Positions 16,899-25,919 of a stretch of DNA of 64,000 nt are shown here, piece after piece (the stretch's first letter is position 1; every line of letters starts with the position of its first letter). The notes under the pieces are model-generated. The model did not search any database and was not told where the DNA came from. It saw only the letters and a program-made list of their open reading frames with translations. The position numbers and the translations under genes were made by a program. The stretch lies in assembly GCA_019747875.1 (NCBI GenBank), contig JAIEQI010000056.1:1-64000 (forward strand), given 5' to 3'. This stretch comes from Candidatus Obscuribacterales bacterium. GTDB lineage: Bacteria; Cyanobacteriota; Vampirovibrionia; Obscuribacterales; Obscuribacteraceae.

Positions 16899-18518
16899 AT
16901 GAAAAATCAAGCAGTTCAACAACATGGACAATTCGCAAGTACATCCTTTAGTTCGCAAAATAAAAGGCTCTCACAAGACGACGTCATCCGGCGATTATTT
17001 CTGCCAGCAAGCAATTTGCCTGAATCAAGAAATGGTTCGGCAATTGTGCTCGTTTCAAATGGAACTGAGCGCAGTGTTACGCATAGACAGATTGAGAATT
17101 TGCTTGCTCATGGCATTGAGAATCTGAAGGAACGCGGCATCAAGAAAGGTGACAAGGTTGTTTTCTACTGCGACAATTCGCCCGAATTCAGTACGACCAT
17201 ATTGGCTTGTTGGGCGCTCAACGCGATGGTTGCGCTTATCGATTATCGTGCTGAACGTGCCGGTGTTTTGGAAATATCAAAAAAGCTCGGCGCCAAGCTG
17301 CTGGTTACATCAAAGACCATGTACACAGACAATACGTCCGAAACAAAGTTCTTTACCGAATCAGGGTTAACTGTGTTGGATGTTTCGCATTTCGCGGATT
17401 TCAAGGATGCAACCAAGAGAGCGCCGTTCGACGTTAAATCACTTGATCTGGACTACCCTGCTCTAGCGCTTCTCACTTCAGGGACCACGGGTACTCCTAA
17501 AACGTCCGTTCATACTCTTCGGTCCTTGCTGCAAAATATTATCGATCTTGCGGAGTCCACAGATCTACAACCGAATATGACGGCACTAACACCGCTTCCA
17601 ATTAGTCACGTTTTCGGATTGTCGGTGTTTCTTGTGACTCAGATTCTAGGGATGAAGACAGTACTGACTAAACTAAGTCCAGTAGCGTTCGTCAAAGCGG
17701 TTTATCGGCACAAGCCCGAACTGATTGCTGCCCTGCCCCAGTTCTATGGCGCCCTGCTGGTCGCTCCGCCTGGACTTATAGACCTTAGTAACTCAAGACT
17801 TCTGCTGTGTGGAGGGTCACCTCTGACGGTATCATTGTCTGAAAAGTTTGAAAAAACGTTTGGGAAGCGTTTGAACAACGGATATGGTTCGACTGAGTGC
17901 AAGATTGTTGCGTACAACACAAACGGCGCCGTTCTGTCTGTTGGCAAACCCGTTGGTGCCGTCAAGATCGACATCGTCAATGAACAAGACGAAGTGCTAG
18001 CTGAGGGTAAGAATGGCGAGGTGCGAATCACCAGTTCCACATTGATGGAAGGATACCTCAATAATGATGCTGAGACCAAGAAAGTCCTGCGAAATGGGCG
18101 CTATTATACCGGCGACATTGGGCGTTTTGTTGACGGCAACCTATTTATTTCTGGGCGCAAAGGTGATGTCGTTATCGTGGGTGGTGTTGTCGTTCTGGCC
18201 GGGGAAGTCGAAGAAGCGCTTCGAAATAATCCAGAGGTAAAAGATGTGGCAGTGACAGCACTTCCAAACAAGCGCTTGGGGCAGATTATCAAAGCGTCTG
18301 TAGTAGTCATGGACGATAGAATTGGTGACAAACTGAAATCGAGAGATCCCAATGAAGTCCTTGAAGCACAGCGACAACTGCAGCATCAGTTCAAAGCATT
18401 TTGCAAAGAAAACCTATCACGCTACAAGCGCCCGATGAAATGGGAGTTCCTGGGACCTCACGACAATCTGCCAAAAACGCTAGCAGGTAAGACAGATAAG
18501 AAGAACATGTCCGGCTAG
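16899..18518 (+). CDS. AMP-binding acyl-CoA/acyl-ACP synthetase
   Basis: A 539-residue ANL-superfamily adenylating enzyme. The P-loop-like motif LTSGTTGTPK, the A5 motif NGYGSTE, the A7/A8 motifs YYTGDIG and FISGRKGDVVIVGG, and the C-terminal catalytic Lys region (NLPKTLAGKTDKK) are all present. It forms acyl-AMP from a carboxylate and ATP and passes it to CoA or a carrier protein. It could be a long-chain fatty acid ligase; specificity cannot be read. The start at 16899 (MKNQAVQQ) is chosen over GTG 16872. It is divergent from the acyltransferase at 15797, with about 180 bases between them that should hold both promoters. Confidence 0.88.
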   Translation: MKNQAVQQHGQFASTSFSSQNKRLSQDDVIRRLFLPASNLPESRNGSAIVLVSNGTERSVTHRQIENLLAHGIENLKERGIKKGDKVVFYCDNSPEFSTTILACWALNAMVALIDYRAERAGVLEISKKLGAKLLVTSKTMYTDNTSETKFFTESGLTVLDVSHFADFKDATKRAPFDVKSLDLDYPALALLTSGTTGTPKTSVHTLRSLLQNIIDLAESTDLQPNMTALTPLPISHVFGLSVFLVTQILGMKTVLTKLSPVAFVKAVYRHKPELIAALPQFYGALLVAPPGLIDLSNSRLLLCGGSPLTVSLSEKFEKTFGKRLNNGYGSTECKIVAYNTNGAVLSVGKPVGAVKIDIVNEQDEVLAEGKNGEVRITSSTLMEGYLNNDAETKKVLRNGRYYTGDIGRFVDGNLFISGRKGDVVIVGGVVVLAGEVEEALRNNPEVKDVAVTALPNKRLGQIIKASVVVMDDRIGDKLKSRDPNEVLEAQRQLQHQFKAFCKENLSRYKRPMKWEFLGPHDNLPKTLAGKTDKKNMSG

Positions 18519-18655
18519 TATTCGAGCATAGCCCGAGTTACCAACCAGTGACTTCGTCGAATTTGAGGATGCCAACTCTTTCCTCGTGCTTCTCCCATTT
18601 CGCTCTCCCGTCTAATATTTCATAATTAGGGGCTGCTGCTCGTGGGACTAATGTA

Positions 18656-19249
18656 ATGGACAATTTCCTTCGTGAACAAAGTGAGTCCAAATTGCAAAAT
18701 GACGCTTCGAAGTTTGAAGCTGAGGCGGAGACTGCCTCTAGGAAACTGTTGCTCGATGCATCTGAAGATCTTTTACAGGACAAGAATATAGTCAAAAGAG
18801 ATGCGCGATCTGCGAAGTATTGTCCCGATCTAAAAGATGGTGAAGTGTGCAAAATGACTCAGGAAGATGCCGCAAGATTCTGCAAAGAGCAAGGAGGTCA
18901 TTTGCCTAGTACAAGGGAATTTGCAATGGCGATGAATCCGCAAGCAATTCTCGAACACGACTATGTTGAAAAGGAACTAAATGGAGTGGCTCCTCCCGGC
19001 TTTTATAAGGTGGCTTCGCAGGATGAGAACGGTAAGATCGACTCATTTTATTTCAATAATGATCTGCTCACCCGTAAATTGACGGGGGAGCTTTCTAAGC
19101 TCTCCTTTTGGACATCATCAATTGTGCTCGGTAAACCTGATTACGCCCACGTTTTCTATGGTCCCCTCGGAGGCGGTGGCGGTACTCCAGAAGATCATGA
19201 ACGATCGGTAAAACACGCCGTTCTGTTTATTGGTGATAAATCGAAGTAG
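18656..19249 (+). CDS. Protein with lectin/FGE-like C-terminal domain
   Basis: A 197-residue protein without signal peptide. The N-terminal 60 residues are charged and helical (REQSESKLQNDASKFEAEAE). From about residue 65 the pattern MTQEDAARFCKEQGGHLPSTREFAMAM, later FWTSSIV and YAHVFYG, resembles the core of formylglycine-generating-enzyme/C-type-lectin-like domains (A-x-x-FC-x-x-x-G-x-x-LPT-x-x-E). The FGE catalytic Cys pair is not seen, so a binding role is more likely than catalysis. It is a single gene, with about 135 bases of gap upstream. Confidence 0.65.
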   Translation: MDNFLREQSESKLQNDASKFEAEAETASRKLLLDASEDLLQDKNIVKRDARSAKYCPDLKDGEVCKMTQEDAARFCKEQGGHLPSTREFAMAMNPQAILEHDYVEKELNGVAPPGFYKVASQDENGKIDSFYFNNDLLTRKLTGELSKLSFWTSSIVLGKPDYAHVFYGPLGGGGGTPEDHERSVKHAVLFIGDKSK

Positions 19250-19349
19250 CGGCGCTAAGGTGGGCGCTGCACCTCTGCCGGGAAGCATCGCGACGACGGA
19301 TGGTCGGTGGTACTGGCGTTTTATCAGATGGAGTGAGATCTTTGCTTCG

Positions 19350-19958
19350 CTATCGCTTTGGTGCGGTACCGATCTTTGTAAGTGCCATGGATTCAGCCGT
19401 TGAGAGATCCTTCCCTTGCCTCAAATATTCTTTCAACCAGGCGTAGGCGCGATTATGCCACACTATTTTCTCTTCACCACCATAAAAACCTGGATCACTA
19501 TCGTGTGCCATACAGGCTGCCGATCTGGCTTCCTGGTAGCCTTTTCCTTCGCGAAGTGCCTGATTATACTTTGCTGATGTTCGAGCTTCCTCTTCATCTC
19601 CGGGATGATATGGACCTTTCATTCCAGCCGCGTTACGCGCTGCTTCATATGAATCCCCTTGCAAAAGGCGATGCTCTAGTATTGCCTCACTGCGGAAACG
19701 TTCACGAATCTTCTCGCGACCCCCATAAAATCCGGGATCCATTTCGAAATCAAAAGGCTCAATTCTCTGCCGGTTTGTCGGCCCGAATTTCAGATCAGAT
19801 GCACCCTTGGCAGAATGCGAATTCTTCCAGTTCTTGTACATATCGTCTAGCAATTTAGAATTTCCGTCATTGAAGTTCGCATGACTCCCGTCACTGAAGT
19901 TCGTTTGATCCGCTTTATTGATCTTGAGTACCGCATCTCTAAGAAATTCTGAACTCAT
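19350..19958 (-). CDS. Protein with three FYGG/HPG helical repeats
   Basis: A 202-residue soluble protein of unknown function. After a disordered N-terminus it holds three related units of about 45-50 residues: DPGFYGGREKIRERFRSEAI..LLQGDSYEAARNAA, then YHPGDEEEARTSAKYNQAL..GKGYQEARSAA, then DPGFYGGEEKIVWHNRAYAW..GKDLSTAESMA. The shared plan is a PGFYGG turn, a charged helix, a G-x-x-(Y/L)-x-x-A turn and a second short helix. This looks like a helical-hairpin repeat, perhaps for binding proteins. No signal peptide and no catalytic motif are visible. I do not recognise the family. Confidence 0.72.
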   Translation of the reverse strand: MSSEFLRDAVLKINKADQTNFSDGSHANFNDGNSKLLDDMYKNWKNSHSAKGASDLKFGPTNRQRIEPFDFEMDPGFYGGREKIRERFRSEAILEHRLLQGDSYEAARNAAGMKGPYHPGDEEEARTSAKYNQALREGKGYQEARSAACMAHDSDPGFYGGEEKIVWHNRAYAWLKEYLRQGKDLSTAESMALTKIGTAPKR

Positions 19959-20111
19959 TTATCTTGCATCCTCTTTGGTTTCGCTATGAGCTTATTCCTT
20001 GATTTTGAAAATGAGTTGAAAGGAGGCAAGCCTGTTTAATCGTACTTCTGTACCCCATTTACTAATTCTTTGTAGGCTGTAAAATGAACCTGAAAGGTTA
20101 GGATTTACTGC

Positions 20112-21158
20112 TTGTACTCTTCTCGGAAGCCAAGACCATCCACTGGAAACAATTTCTCGTGTCAGTTAGCGCCTTTTGTTGCGGCACTTGTGATTGCCTT
20201 TCCTAGTTGTGGTCAAGCGGCGGAGCTTCTTGATCGATATTTTTTCACCGACGACAATCAGGGTCTAGTTGCTGGAAGTAATGCCCGAATCTCAGGACTA
20301 GCTGGTTCAATTCTCGAGTTGGGGGCTAACGGTTCAGCTAACTTACTTTCAGGCACTTTTACGGTGAGGACAAGCTCTCAATCGGCGAATCTGCGTGCAG
20401 GAGCGTATGAAATTTCTATCCCGCCGTCGTCGTGCGTGACTGTTCGCAATAACAACGGAGTTGTCGTTAGTTCAAATGAGAGTAGTACCGATACTGGCAT
20501 TATCAGCAGTGGTTCAGTGATCGGTAGACTTCGATCAGGTGAAACTTATCCCTCTGCTGAAGCGCAGCTTAAGCCTGTTTTGGCTCACGGCGGAATGAAA
20601 GATCCGCTGTTCGCCGTAGGTGATGGTGAGCTCCACCTCCGCGGCAATTCGGAAGCTTCGCTTGCCTTAATGTCGGGCGAGTTATTCTTTTGCCCGTCGC
20701 GTAGTTTGAAGATTGAAACTCCTCTTGGGCAAGTAGTTGCTGGACCTCGGACATCCTTTCTTGTCTCCGTGGCGCCAGGTGCCGTCAGAGTCTTCAATTG
20801 CCGCAGCGGCTCCCTGAAGTTCCATTCGGAAAGCAAGTTTCGAAACATATCGCACGCTGAAGAATTTTGTGTTTTCGATCATCGTCCGACAAAGGAGGAA
20901 GTATTACCTTCGGACGGCATAGGGCGGAAAGAAGTAACCTTGCATGACCTAGACAAACAGAAGGTAACAGCATCTACTAACGCTTTCTCTGTAGTGTCGT
21001 TGCTGACGAGTCCAAATTTTCTTGGAGATTGGAAACGGACCAGTGCATTCGCCAAGAAGTTGGAGACCAATTTGATCAAATCCGCAGCTGCATACGGCGG
21101 CGCAAATCCAGGTTCTGAATCGTTTTACAGAACTCCCGCCGAAGCAAGCCGGCAGTGA
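20112..21158 (+). CDS. Secreted FecR-like beta-domain protein
   Basis: A 348-residue exported protein. The TTG start gives MYSSRKPRP, a hydrophobic core and a predicted cut near CGQAA-ELL; no later start would keep the signal, so I accept TTG. The mature part has two beta-rich stretches of FecR type: GTFTVRTSSQSANLRAGAY with VTVRNNNG, and SGELFFCPS.. ETPLGQVVAGPRTSFLVSV. FecR domains are usually extracytoplasmic sensor or ligand-binding folds. No partner sigma factor is next to it. The tail (residues 290-348) is polar. Just after it lies a zone of broken signalling genes. Confidence 0.7.
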   Translation: MYSSRKPRPSTGNNFSCQLAPFVAALVIAFPSCGQAAELLDRYFFTDDNQGLVAGSNARISGLAGSILELGANGSANLLSGTFTVRTSSQSANLRAGAYEISIPPSSCVTVRNNNGVVVSSNESSTDTGIISSGSVIGRLRSGETYPSAEAQLKPVLAHGGMKDPLFAVGDGELHLRGNSEASLALMSGELFFCPSRSLKIETPLGQVVAGPRTSFLVSVAPGAVRVFNCRSGSLKFHSESKFRNISHAEEFCVFDHRPTKEEVLPSDGIGRKEVTLHDLDKQKVTASTNAFSVVSLLTSPNFLGDWKRTSAFAKKLETNLIKSAAAYGGANPGSESFYRTPAEASRQ

Positions 21159-21160
21159 AA

Positions 21161-21325
21161 ATGTTCGAGGAATCCCAAGTGCAACAACTGAAATTAGCGC
21201 TGCCATTCATCATATTGGGAGCATTATTCTCTCCCTGCGGCCGAAACGCATGGATTCCTTATTCAAGTCCACCAATTGCGATTGTCGCTCCTTTGCTTCA
21301 GTCAGCGATTCGCGAACCACGCTGA
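21161..21325 (+). CDS. Possible 54-residue peptide overlapping a gene remnant
   Basis: An open frame starting two bases after the previous stop, MFEESQVQQLKLALPF followed by a hydrophobic stretch and FSPCGR. It could be a tiny membrane peptide coupled to the FecR-like gene. It overlaps a degraded kinase remnant in another frame and has no clear ribosome-binding site, so it may equally be debris. Confidence 0.25.
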   Translation: MFEESQVQQLKLALPFIILGALFSPCGRNAWIPYSSPPIAIVAPLLQSAIREPR

Positions 21326-22061
21326 CTCCCGAACAGGCGAAATCGATGAACTGCGAGCTGATGAATCTGAAGATCGGTGATTGCACCGCAGCTCAACTAT
21401 TGGCAGAACTTGATGCCAAATTTCAAGTCGATTTGGAATTGTTAGGGCGCTCCACACGGTTCTACTTTTCAATGCCGTTGGAGCGGGGAAAAGTTGATAT
21501 TGCTGAGCCTCCACTTCCTAAGGATTTGCGAGACTTGAAAGTTTTTCTTGTTGCAAATGATCCAGCTCCCAATCGTATAATTCCTCACTATTGCAGGCAT
21601 GCGGGTTTCGACATAGATGGTGCACCAACTGCTGCTGAAACGATTATCGAGTTGGGTCGCGGCGGAGCGGTCGATATTCTGGCGGTGGCTCCTCCGATTG
21701 AAGATCTTTCAGCAATTCAGCTGGCGCAGACCATCAGGTCCTCAGCGTTGGCTGGAACTAAGCTCTTGTGGCTGTCGAAGCGCTGGAAGCTGGAGAATAT
21801 GTGGCTGTTCTGATGGACTTGCAAATGCCTGTCATGGATGGGCTGGAAGCAACTAGGCTGATTCGTGCGAGCGAAGAAGCGAAAAGAAAAAAACATATTC
21901 CAATTATTGTATTAACCGCGAATGCCGATATGAGGGACCTGGCAGAGTCCGCCGGCTGCGATTTGTTTTTGACCAAACCCACACGTATTGGCGAGTTGCA
22001 ATCGGCTCTAACAAGGTGTTTGGCATCGTTCGAACAACCGTCTATGGGACAATTTACCTAA
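21250..22061 (+). pseudogene. Remnant of a hybrid histidine kinase with two receiver pieces
   Basis: Two overlapping frames that only make sense as parts of one decayed hybrid kinase. In frame at 21250, the stretch GRSTRFYFSMPLERG (about residues 67-80) looks like the very end of a HATPase domain. It is followed by a receiver-like domain lacking the acidic pocket (LKVFLVANDPAPNRIIPHYC...). This breaks off at about 21765. In the next frame, VAVEALEAGEYVAVLMD starts in mid-domain and runs through a good second receiver with DLQMPVMDG and the conserved Lys in FLTKP (to 22061). The junction has lost the end of the first and the start of the second receiver, and the frame has shifted. The 67 residues before the HATPase scrap do not look like a kinase, so the 5' side is rearranged as well. 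Confidence 0.7.
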
Positions 22062-22154
22062 CGCTAGAGTTTGACAAAGGACGATTTATCCGTTTCGAGA
22101 TCGAGCGAAGTGTCATGTCAGCGCGAGGATCTTGTTCGCCTCTGAGCATGCGCA

Positions 22155-22423
22155 TTGAAAGCGCCGTTGGTTCTCGTCGCTGAAGACAATCCCATTAACG
22201 CTCAGATTGCCTCGTTTCAATTGCGAAAAATTGGATATGATGCCGATCTGGTGACCAATGGGAAGGACTTTCTTGAAATGCGTCCGGCCAAGCGCTCAAT
22301 GCTATCAAACAATTCTTTCTTCGTGAAAGGCTTTGTAATAATCTCATCGAATCCAGCATTCTTATGAGCAAGCACATCTTCGGCATCATGCCAGGGAGCA
22401 ATATTATCGAACAGGAGTTCGGT
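22155..22423. pseudogene. Chimeric receiver remnant: N-half on plus, C-half inverted on minus
   Basis: Plus strand 22155-22278 encodes the first 41 residues of a response-regulator receiver (APLVLVAEDNPINAQIAS, then YDADLVTNGKDFLE), with the EDN acidic pocket. It then stops resembling a receiver. The minus strand from 22423 down to about 22281 reads as the last part of a receiver: LAHKNAGFDEIITKPFTKKE and FDSIERLAG, with the conserved Lys-Pro. The two halves meet head to head at about 22280. This points to an inversion with its breakpoint inside a receiver domain, or to recombination between two inverted regulator genes. Neither half can be functional. Confidence 0.68.
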
Positions 22424-22431
22424 TTAGTGGT

Positions 22432-23055
22432 TTATGTGGGAGGACCGCCTCGCTCTGGCATTTTGATATCACGATTTTCTGGTGCCTTTGTTGGCAGTGT
22501 GAATAGAGCCTTTTCCTTTTGCAGCAATGAGTTGATCTGCGCTTCATCCCGTATAACGTCAAATGTTTCTCCATTTTTGACCTTTATTTGAGGTGTGCCA
22601 TCAGAACCTTCCCTGTCGATAATTACTGCATTTCCATTGTCGTCCTTAAAACGTGACCTGATGCTACCGATTGATTTGTCTGCATTCAGGTATTGAGACT
22701 GGCTTGCTTGCTCTTTTCCAAAGTCATCATAGCTTTTGAGAACGGTCTCATTAGGTTTTGTTGTCTCTGAGAAAACTTTGTTGCCGCCCAACATATAGCT
22801 CTTTTCCGGAAATCCTTGTGCATCCACATCAGGAACGACTCGCTGGTAGAGTCTGACTCTTGCTGTTGGATTGTCTTCCGCAATCATCATTGACGGTAAG
22901 TGAGCCTCTGCCGTATTTTGGATCTGAGGAATCTGATCACTTATGGACTTATTCGGATCTAGCTGACCTGCAAGCGATAATCCGGATTTGTCAAAGGCTT
23001 CTGAACTTGCATCCGTCCGACCTTCAAACTGTGATTCGTAGTTATTAGCAGCCAT
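22432..23055 (-). CDS. Hypothetical soluble protein
   Basis: A 207-residue hydrophilic protein with no signal peptide and no recognised domain. The N-terminal 50 residues are disordered (MAANNYESQFEGRTDAS). The middle and end alternate short beta-like and turn segments (GSIRSRFKDDNGNAVIIDREG, GTPQIKVKNGETFDVI), and the tail is Pro-rich. The string AEDNPTARVRLY at about residue 59 resembles a receiver start by chance only. It lies directly beyond the inverted receiver remnant, so its 3' flank has been rearranged. Confidence 0.65.
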   Translation of the reverse strand: MAANNYESQFEGRTDASSEAFDKSGLSLAGQLDPNKSISDQIPQIQNTAEAHLPSMMIAEDNPTARVRLYQRVVPDVDAQGFPEKSYMLGGNKVFSETTKPNETVLKSYDDFGKEQASQSQYLNADKSIGSIRSRFKDDNGNAVIIDREGSDGTPQIKVKNGETFDVIRDEAQINSLLQKEKALFTLPTKAPENRDIKMPERGGPPT

Positions 23056-23357
23056 AACTTCATTCCCTCATTCGCATGATTGAAGAATAGAGCTGGGATC
23101 AAACTAGATCGGGTCTTGTCCGGGTCTGAATTGGGTCTTTGACTTAAATTCTACAAATGCACCCGTCCCGTACAGCTCCGGGAGCTAGTGTCGCCAGCAT
23201 GTAGGCCCTCAGGCTCGTCCCCGGGGCTAGTAGTCATCCTTTGAGAATGTCCGAGCAATTTTGGGTATAAAGGTTACGGACCTATGCAGCACAGGGCTTG
23301 GCGGACATTTTTAGTTGACAAATTCGCCCTTCGGGCAGGCTGGAATTTGGAGGAAAC
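23056..23357. other. 302-bp gap upstream of a trypsin-like protease gene
   Basis: It holds the divergent promoters of the genes at 23055 (minus) and 23358 (plus). Near 23100-23140 there are three GGGTCT-type repeats about 15 bases apart (CGGGTCTTG, CGGGTCTGA, TGGGTCTTTGAC); GGGTCTTTGAC recurs at 55300-55312. Small hairpins are AGCTCC-G-GGAGCT near 23175 and GC-rich sequence up to 23235. A GGAGG sits just before the ATG at 23358. Confidence 0.45.
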
Positions 23358-24377
23358 ATGGGGCGGGATTTACCAAACGATGACCAGAAGCCGAAATCTG
23401 GTGAAAAGAGCTTGGGTGGTCCTTTTGAACCTCCTCAGGAGCAGAATGCGATTGGCAAATTTGCACAAGCGATAAACAGTCCAGGAATCCCGGATTGTGC
23501 GACAGTGTATAAGAGCAACAAAACCGCAGCGGACCTCGATGCGGTCACTTTTGATTCTTGCTATCACGGAAAGACGGGGCGCAATGGACGGTCGTTGGAA
23601 CTAAAGACGCCTGTTATGCAGCCTGGTAAAGATGGCATTCCGCGTCCTCAGATCGAGAAACTTACGACTGAGGGCATTACTATGGACAGCCGTCGCCTTG
23701 ATGTTTTTGTGCATGCACTACCTGCGGTGCGTCCTGTCTTTTTCGAGAACGGTGCCTTGAAATCAGCTGGAACCGCAGCGATGGTTTCTAGCGATGGATT
23801 GATGGTGACTAACAAGCATGTTGTTGATGGTTCGACAGGCGTGCTCAAGGTCAAGATGTTAAATAGCGATGGCACTGAGGAGCTGCGTAACGCACATGTC
23901 GTGAAGCTGAATCCCAAACAAGATTTGGCATTGTTGCAAGTCGAGCGGAAGCCTGGAGAAACGTTTGCTGCATTACCGTTGAGCAAGCGAACTGATTGGC
24001 GTGAACGTGAGCCTCTTGTTGAAATGGGCAATGCCAATGGTGAAGGTAAGATCAGTATGGCTAAGGCCCGCTATGGCAAGATGGTCAATCAGGATGAAAT
24101 TCCATTTCAGCAGCAGCCCCCGGATGTATTGCAAGGGCGCACTATGTTTCAGATGGATGCAACCGTTCCGCAAGGTTATTCTGGCGGGGTAGTGTTGAGC
24201 ATTCCCGGATCGCAACGCACCGCCAATGGTGTCGAGCGTACAGGAACATCTGCGATTCGTGGAATCACTGACTACAGCAATTTGACGAACTCCTCTTATA
24301 TTATTCCTGCTGCTCGAGTGCAGTTCATGCTGGATGAATACAGAAAAGAGCAATCCGCAAAGGCGCAGAAAAAGTAG
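23358..24377 (+). CDS. Trypsin-like (S1/HtrA-type) serine protease without signal peptide
   Basis: A 339-residue protein with a chymotrypsin-fold protease in its second half. The triad is visible: His154 in TNKHVVDG, Asp189 in KQDLALLQV and Ser275 in PQGYSGG (the usual GxSGG with Tyr instead of Asp or Asn). The first 120 residues are polar and disordered. There is neither signal peptide nor membrane anchor nor PDZ domain, unlike DegP/HtrA. It is close to a protealysin-like metalloprotease on the other strand that also lacks a signal. It may act in the cytosol or leave by a non-Sec route. The GGAGG before ATG 23358 fixes the start. Confidence 0.85.
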   Translation: MGRDLPNDDQKPKSGEKSLGGPFEPPQEQNAIGKFAQAINSPGIPDCATVYKSNKTAADLDAVTFDSCYHGKTGRNGRSLELKTPVMQPGKDGIPRPQIEKLTTEGITMDSRRLDVFVHALPAVRPVFFENGALKSAGTAAMVSSDGLMVTNKHVVDGSTGVLKVKMLNSDGTEELRNAHVVKLNPKQDLALLQVERKPGETFAALPLSKRTDWREREPLVEMGNANGEGKISMAKARYGKMVNQDEIPFQQQPPDVLQGRTMFQMDATVPQGYSGGVVLSIPGSQRTANGVERTGTSAIRGITDYSNLTNSSYIIPAARVQFMLDEYRKEQSAKAQKK

Positions 24378-24419
24378 ATAGTGACCGATGGTCCATACCA
24401 GTCGTCGTTCGTTGACGCT

Positions 24420-25652
24420 CTAGCTCGCTTTTCTGATCCGCCGCGTTGTATTCGGACGCACTGGCGTCTCCGTATCCTTCGCTGTCGCAGATGGAGTCAC
24501 TCCCACGTCAGCCCAAGCTTTCTCTAGTTCCGGTACAAGCTGCGTGTGTCCCTGCTTCTTCGCTTCTTCAATAGTGTGGTGCGCAAACTGGGCGAAGCTC
24601 GGGTTGCTGCCCGCGGCTTTACGTGCTGCAAACCAGATTTGTCCTGGCTTTTCCCATGCATAACCACCTGCTGCAATCGAGAAAAGCGCAAAAGCACGAT
24701 TCGGAATTCCAGAGTTATAGTGCACGCCACCATTATCGCCAGACATCTTCTTGTAGTCTTTCATGTGGCCGGGTTGCGGATCCTTACCTACTTTTGGATC
24801 ATCGTAGGCAGTGCCCGGATTCAGCATATCGCGCAATCCACGACCGTTGATACCGTCCTTCCAGATTCCGTTGCCTACTACCCAATCAGCGTCTTTTGCG
24901 AGCGTATTGTTGGCGCGCTGCTGAATGAGTTCGCCGAATACATCTGAGTAACTTTCATTCAGTGCGCCGGATTGTCCATAATATTTCGTTTTTGATTCTT
25001 TCTCAGTGACACCGTGTGTGATCTCATGTCCGCATACGTCTAACAGAACGAATGTTCTGAACGGACTGTCAGGACCAGGCTTTCCATAGGTCATCTGTTT
25101 GCCGTTCCAAAATGCATTCTCGTAATTTTTGCCGTAATTCACGGTAGAAATAAACTTCATGCCGTTGTTATCGATCGAATCTCGATTGAAAACGTTTTTG
25201 TAGAAGTCTCTTATTTGGCCCGTATATTCGTATGCTTTGTCTGCCTCATCCACGCCGCTGGCTGGGTCGCCCTCAAAGCGTGCCTTGTTGCCCGGCAGGC
25301 TGTACTTCTCGTTGGCATCATATACTTCGCGTTCACCGTTTGATTTCTGTCCCCATGGCCATGGAAATGGCCACCAGGAGAGATTCTTCATCTGGTTCAA
25401 GGTTTCTTGGTGCTCTCTTACGCCGGGATTGCGCTTAGCGAGCTCTTGGAGAAGATGTGGCGGCACAAGACCCGTTGGGATGCCGTCGTTGATTTGATTT
25501 ATCGTGATGTCCCGTTGATTGACGGCGGCCGCTTGCTGCTGTCGTTTGCCGCCGGCTACAGCTACCAAATTTAGCTCAGGAGATTCTGGAGTGCTGTTGG
25601 ACTGTCTATCTTTTTCAACAGCTGCCTCTGTGGCAGATTGATTCTTATCCAT
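24420..25652 (-). CDS. Protealysin-like M4 metalloprotease
   Basis: A zinc metallopeptidase of the thermolysin family, 410 residues from ATG 25652 (GAGG nine bases upstream). It has the HEITH zinc motif (209-213), the third ligand Glu in GALNESYSDVFG (about 233) and the catalytic-His region in HYNSGIPNRAF. The N-terminus lacks a signal peptide and lacks the long FTP/PepSY prodomain of secreted thermolysins. Instead it has VPPHLLQELAKR (63-74), matching the short protealysin propeptide with its PPxL motif. The known relatives protealysin and grimelysin accumulate inside the cell. A Trp/Pro-rich linker (SWWPFPWPWG) follows the propeptide. An upstream in-frame start at 25742 is less likely. Confidence 0.9.
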   Translation of the reverse strand: MDKNQSATEAAVEKDRQSNSTPESPELNLVAVAGGKRQQQAAAVNQRDITINQINDGIPTGLVPPHLLQELAKRNPGVREHQETLNQMKNLSWWPFPWPWGQKSNGEREVYDANEKYSLPGNKARFEGDPASGVDEADKAYEYTGQIRDFYKNVFNRDSIDNNGMKFISTVNYGKNYENAFWNGKQMTYGKPGPDSPFRTFVLLDVCGHEITHGVTEKESKTKYYGQSGALNESYSDVFGELIQQRANNTLAKDADWVVGNGIWKDGINGRGLRDMLNPGTAYDDPKVGKDPQPGHMKDYKKMSGDNGGVHYNSGIPNRAFALFSIAAGGYAWEKPGQIWFAARKAAGSNPSFAQFAHHTIEEAKKQGHTQLVPELEKAWADVGVTPSATAKDTETPVRPNTTRRIRKAS

Positions 25653-25919
25653 GAAAGAAACCTCGCGCATTGATCTTGCAGCAGCCCCATCCGAATCTAA
25701 TTTAGAGTTTGCGTGACATTGCCACAATCGTGTTGCTCCCACTCCCCGCGGCGATCTGGCTAAGCTGTGTTTAATTTGGCTCGCATTAAACGAAACTTCT
25801 CTTGGCGAGTGACTGCGCCAGCTTCTTCGGTGCCTAGTAATCTGCTTAGTTGCCGATTCTGAATATTCAGGACATTTTCAGGTGGGCGAAAGCAAAATCC
25901 TCAAAAGGAGGAGATCTCT

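Noticed and set aside
22432..23055. Receiver domain suggested by AEDNPTARVRLY
   Set aside because: The string sits in the middle of the protein with no following phospho-acceptor Asp or Lys motifs; chance likeness.
25652..25742. Longer start for the M4 protease at 25742
   Set aside because: The extra 30 residues lack conservation-like character and a ribosome site, while GAGG stands before ATG 25652.
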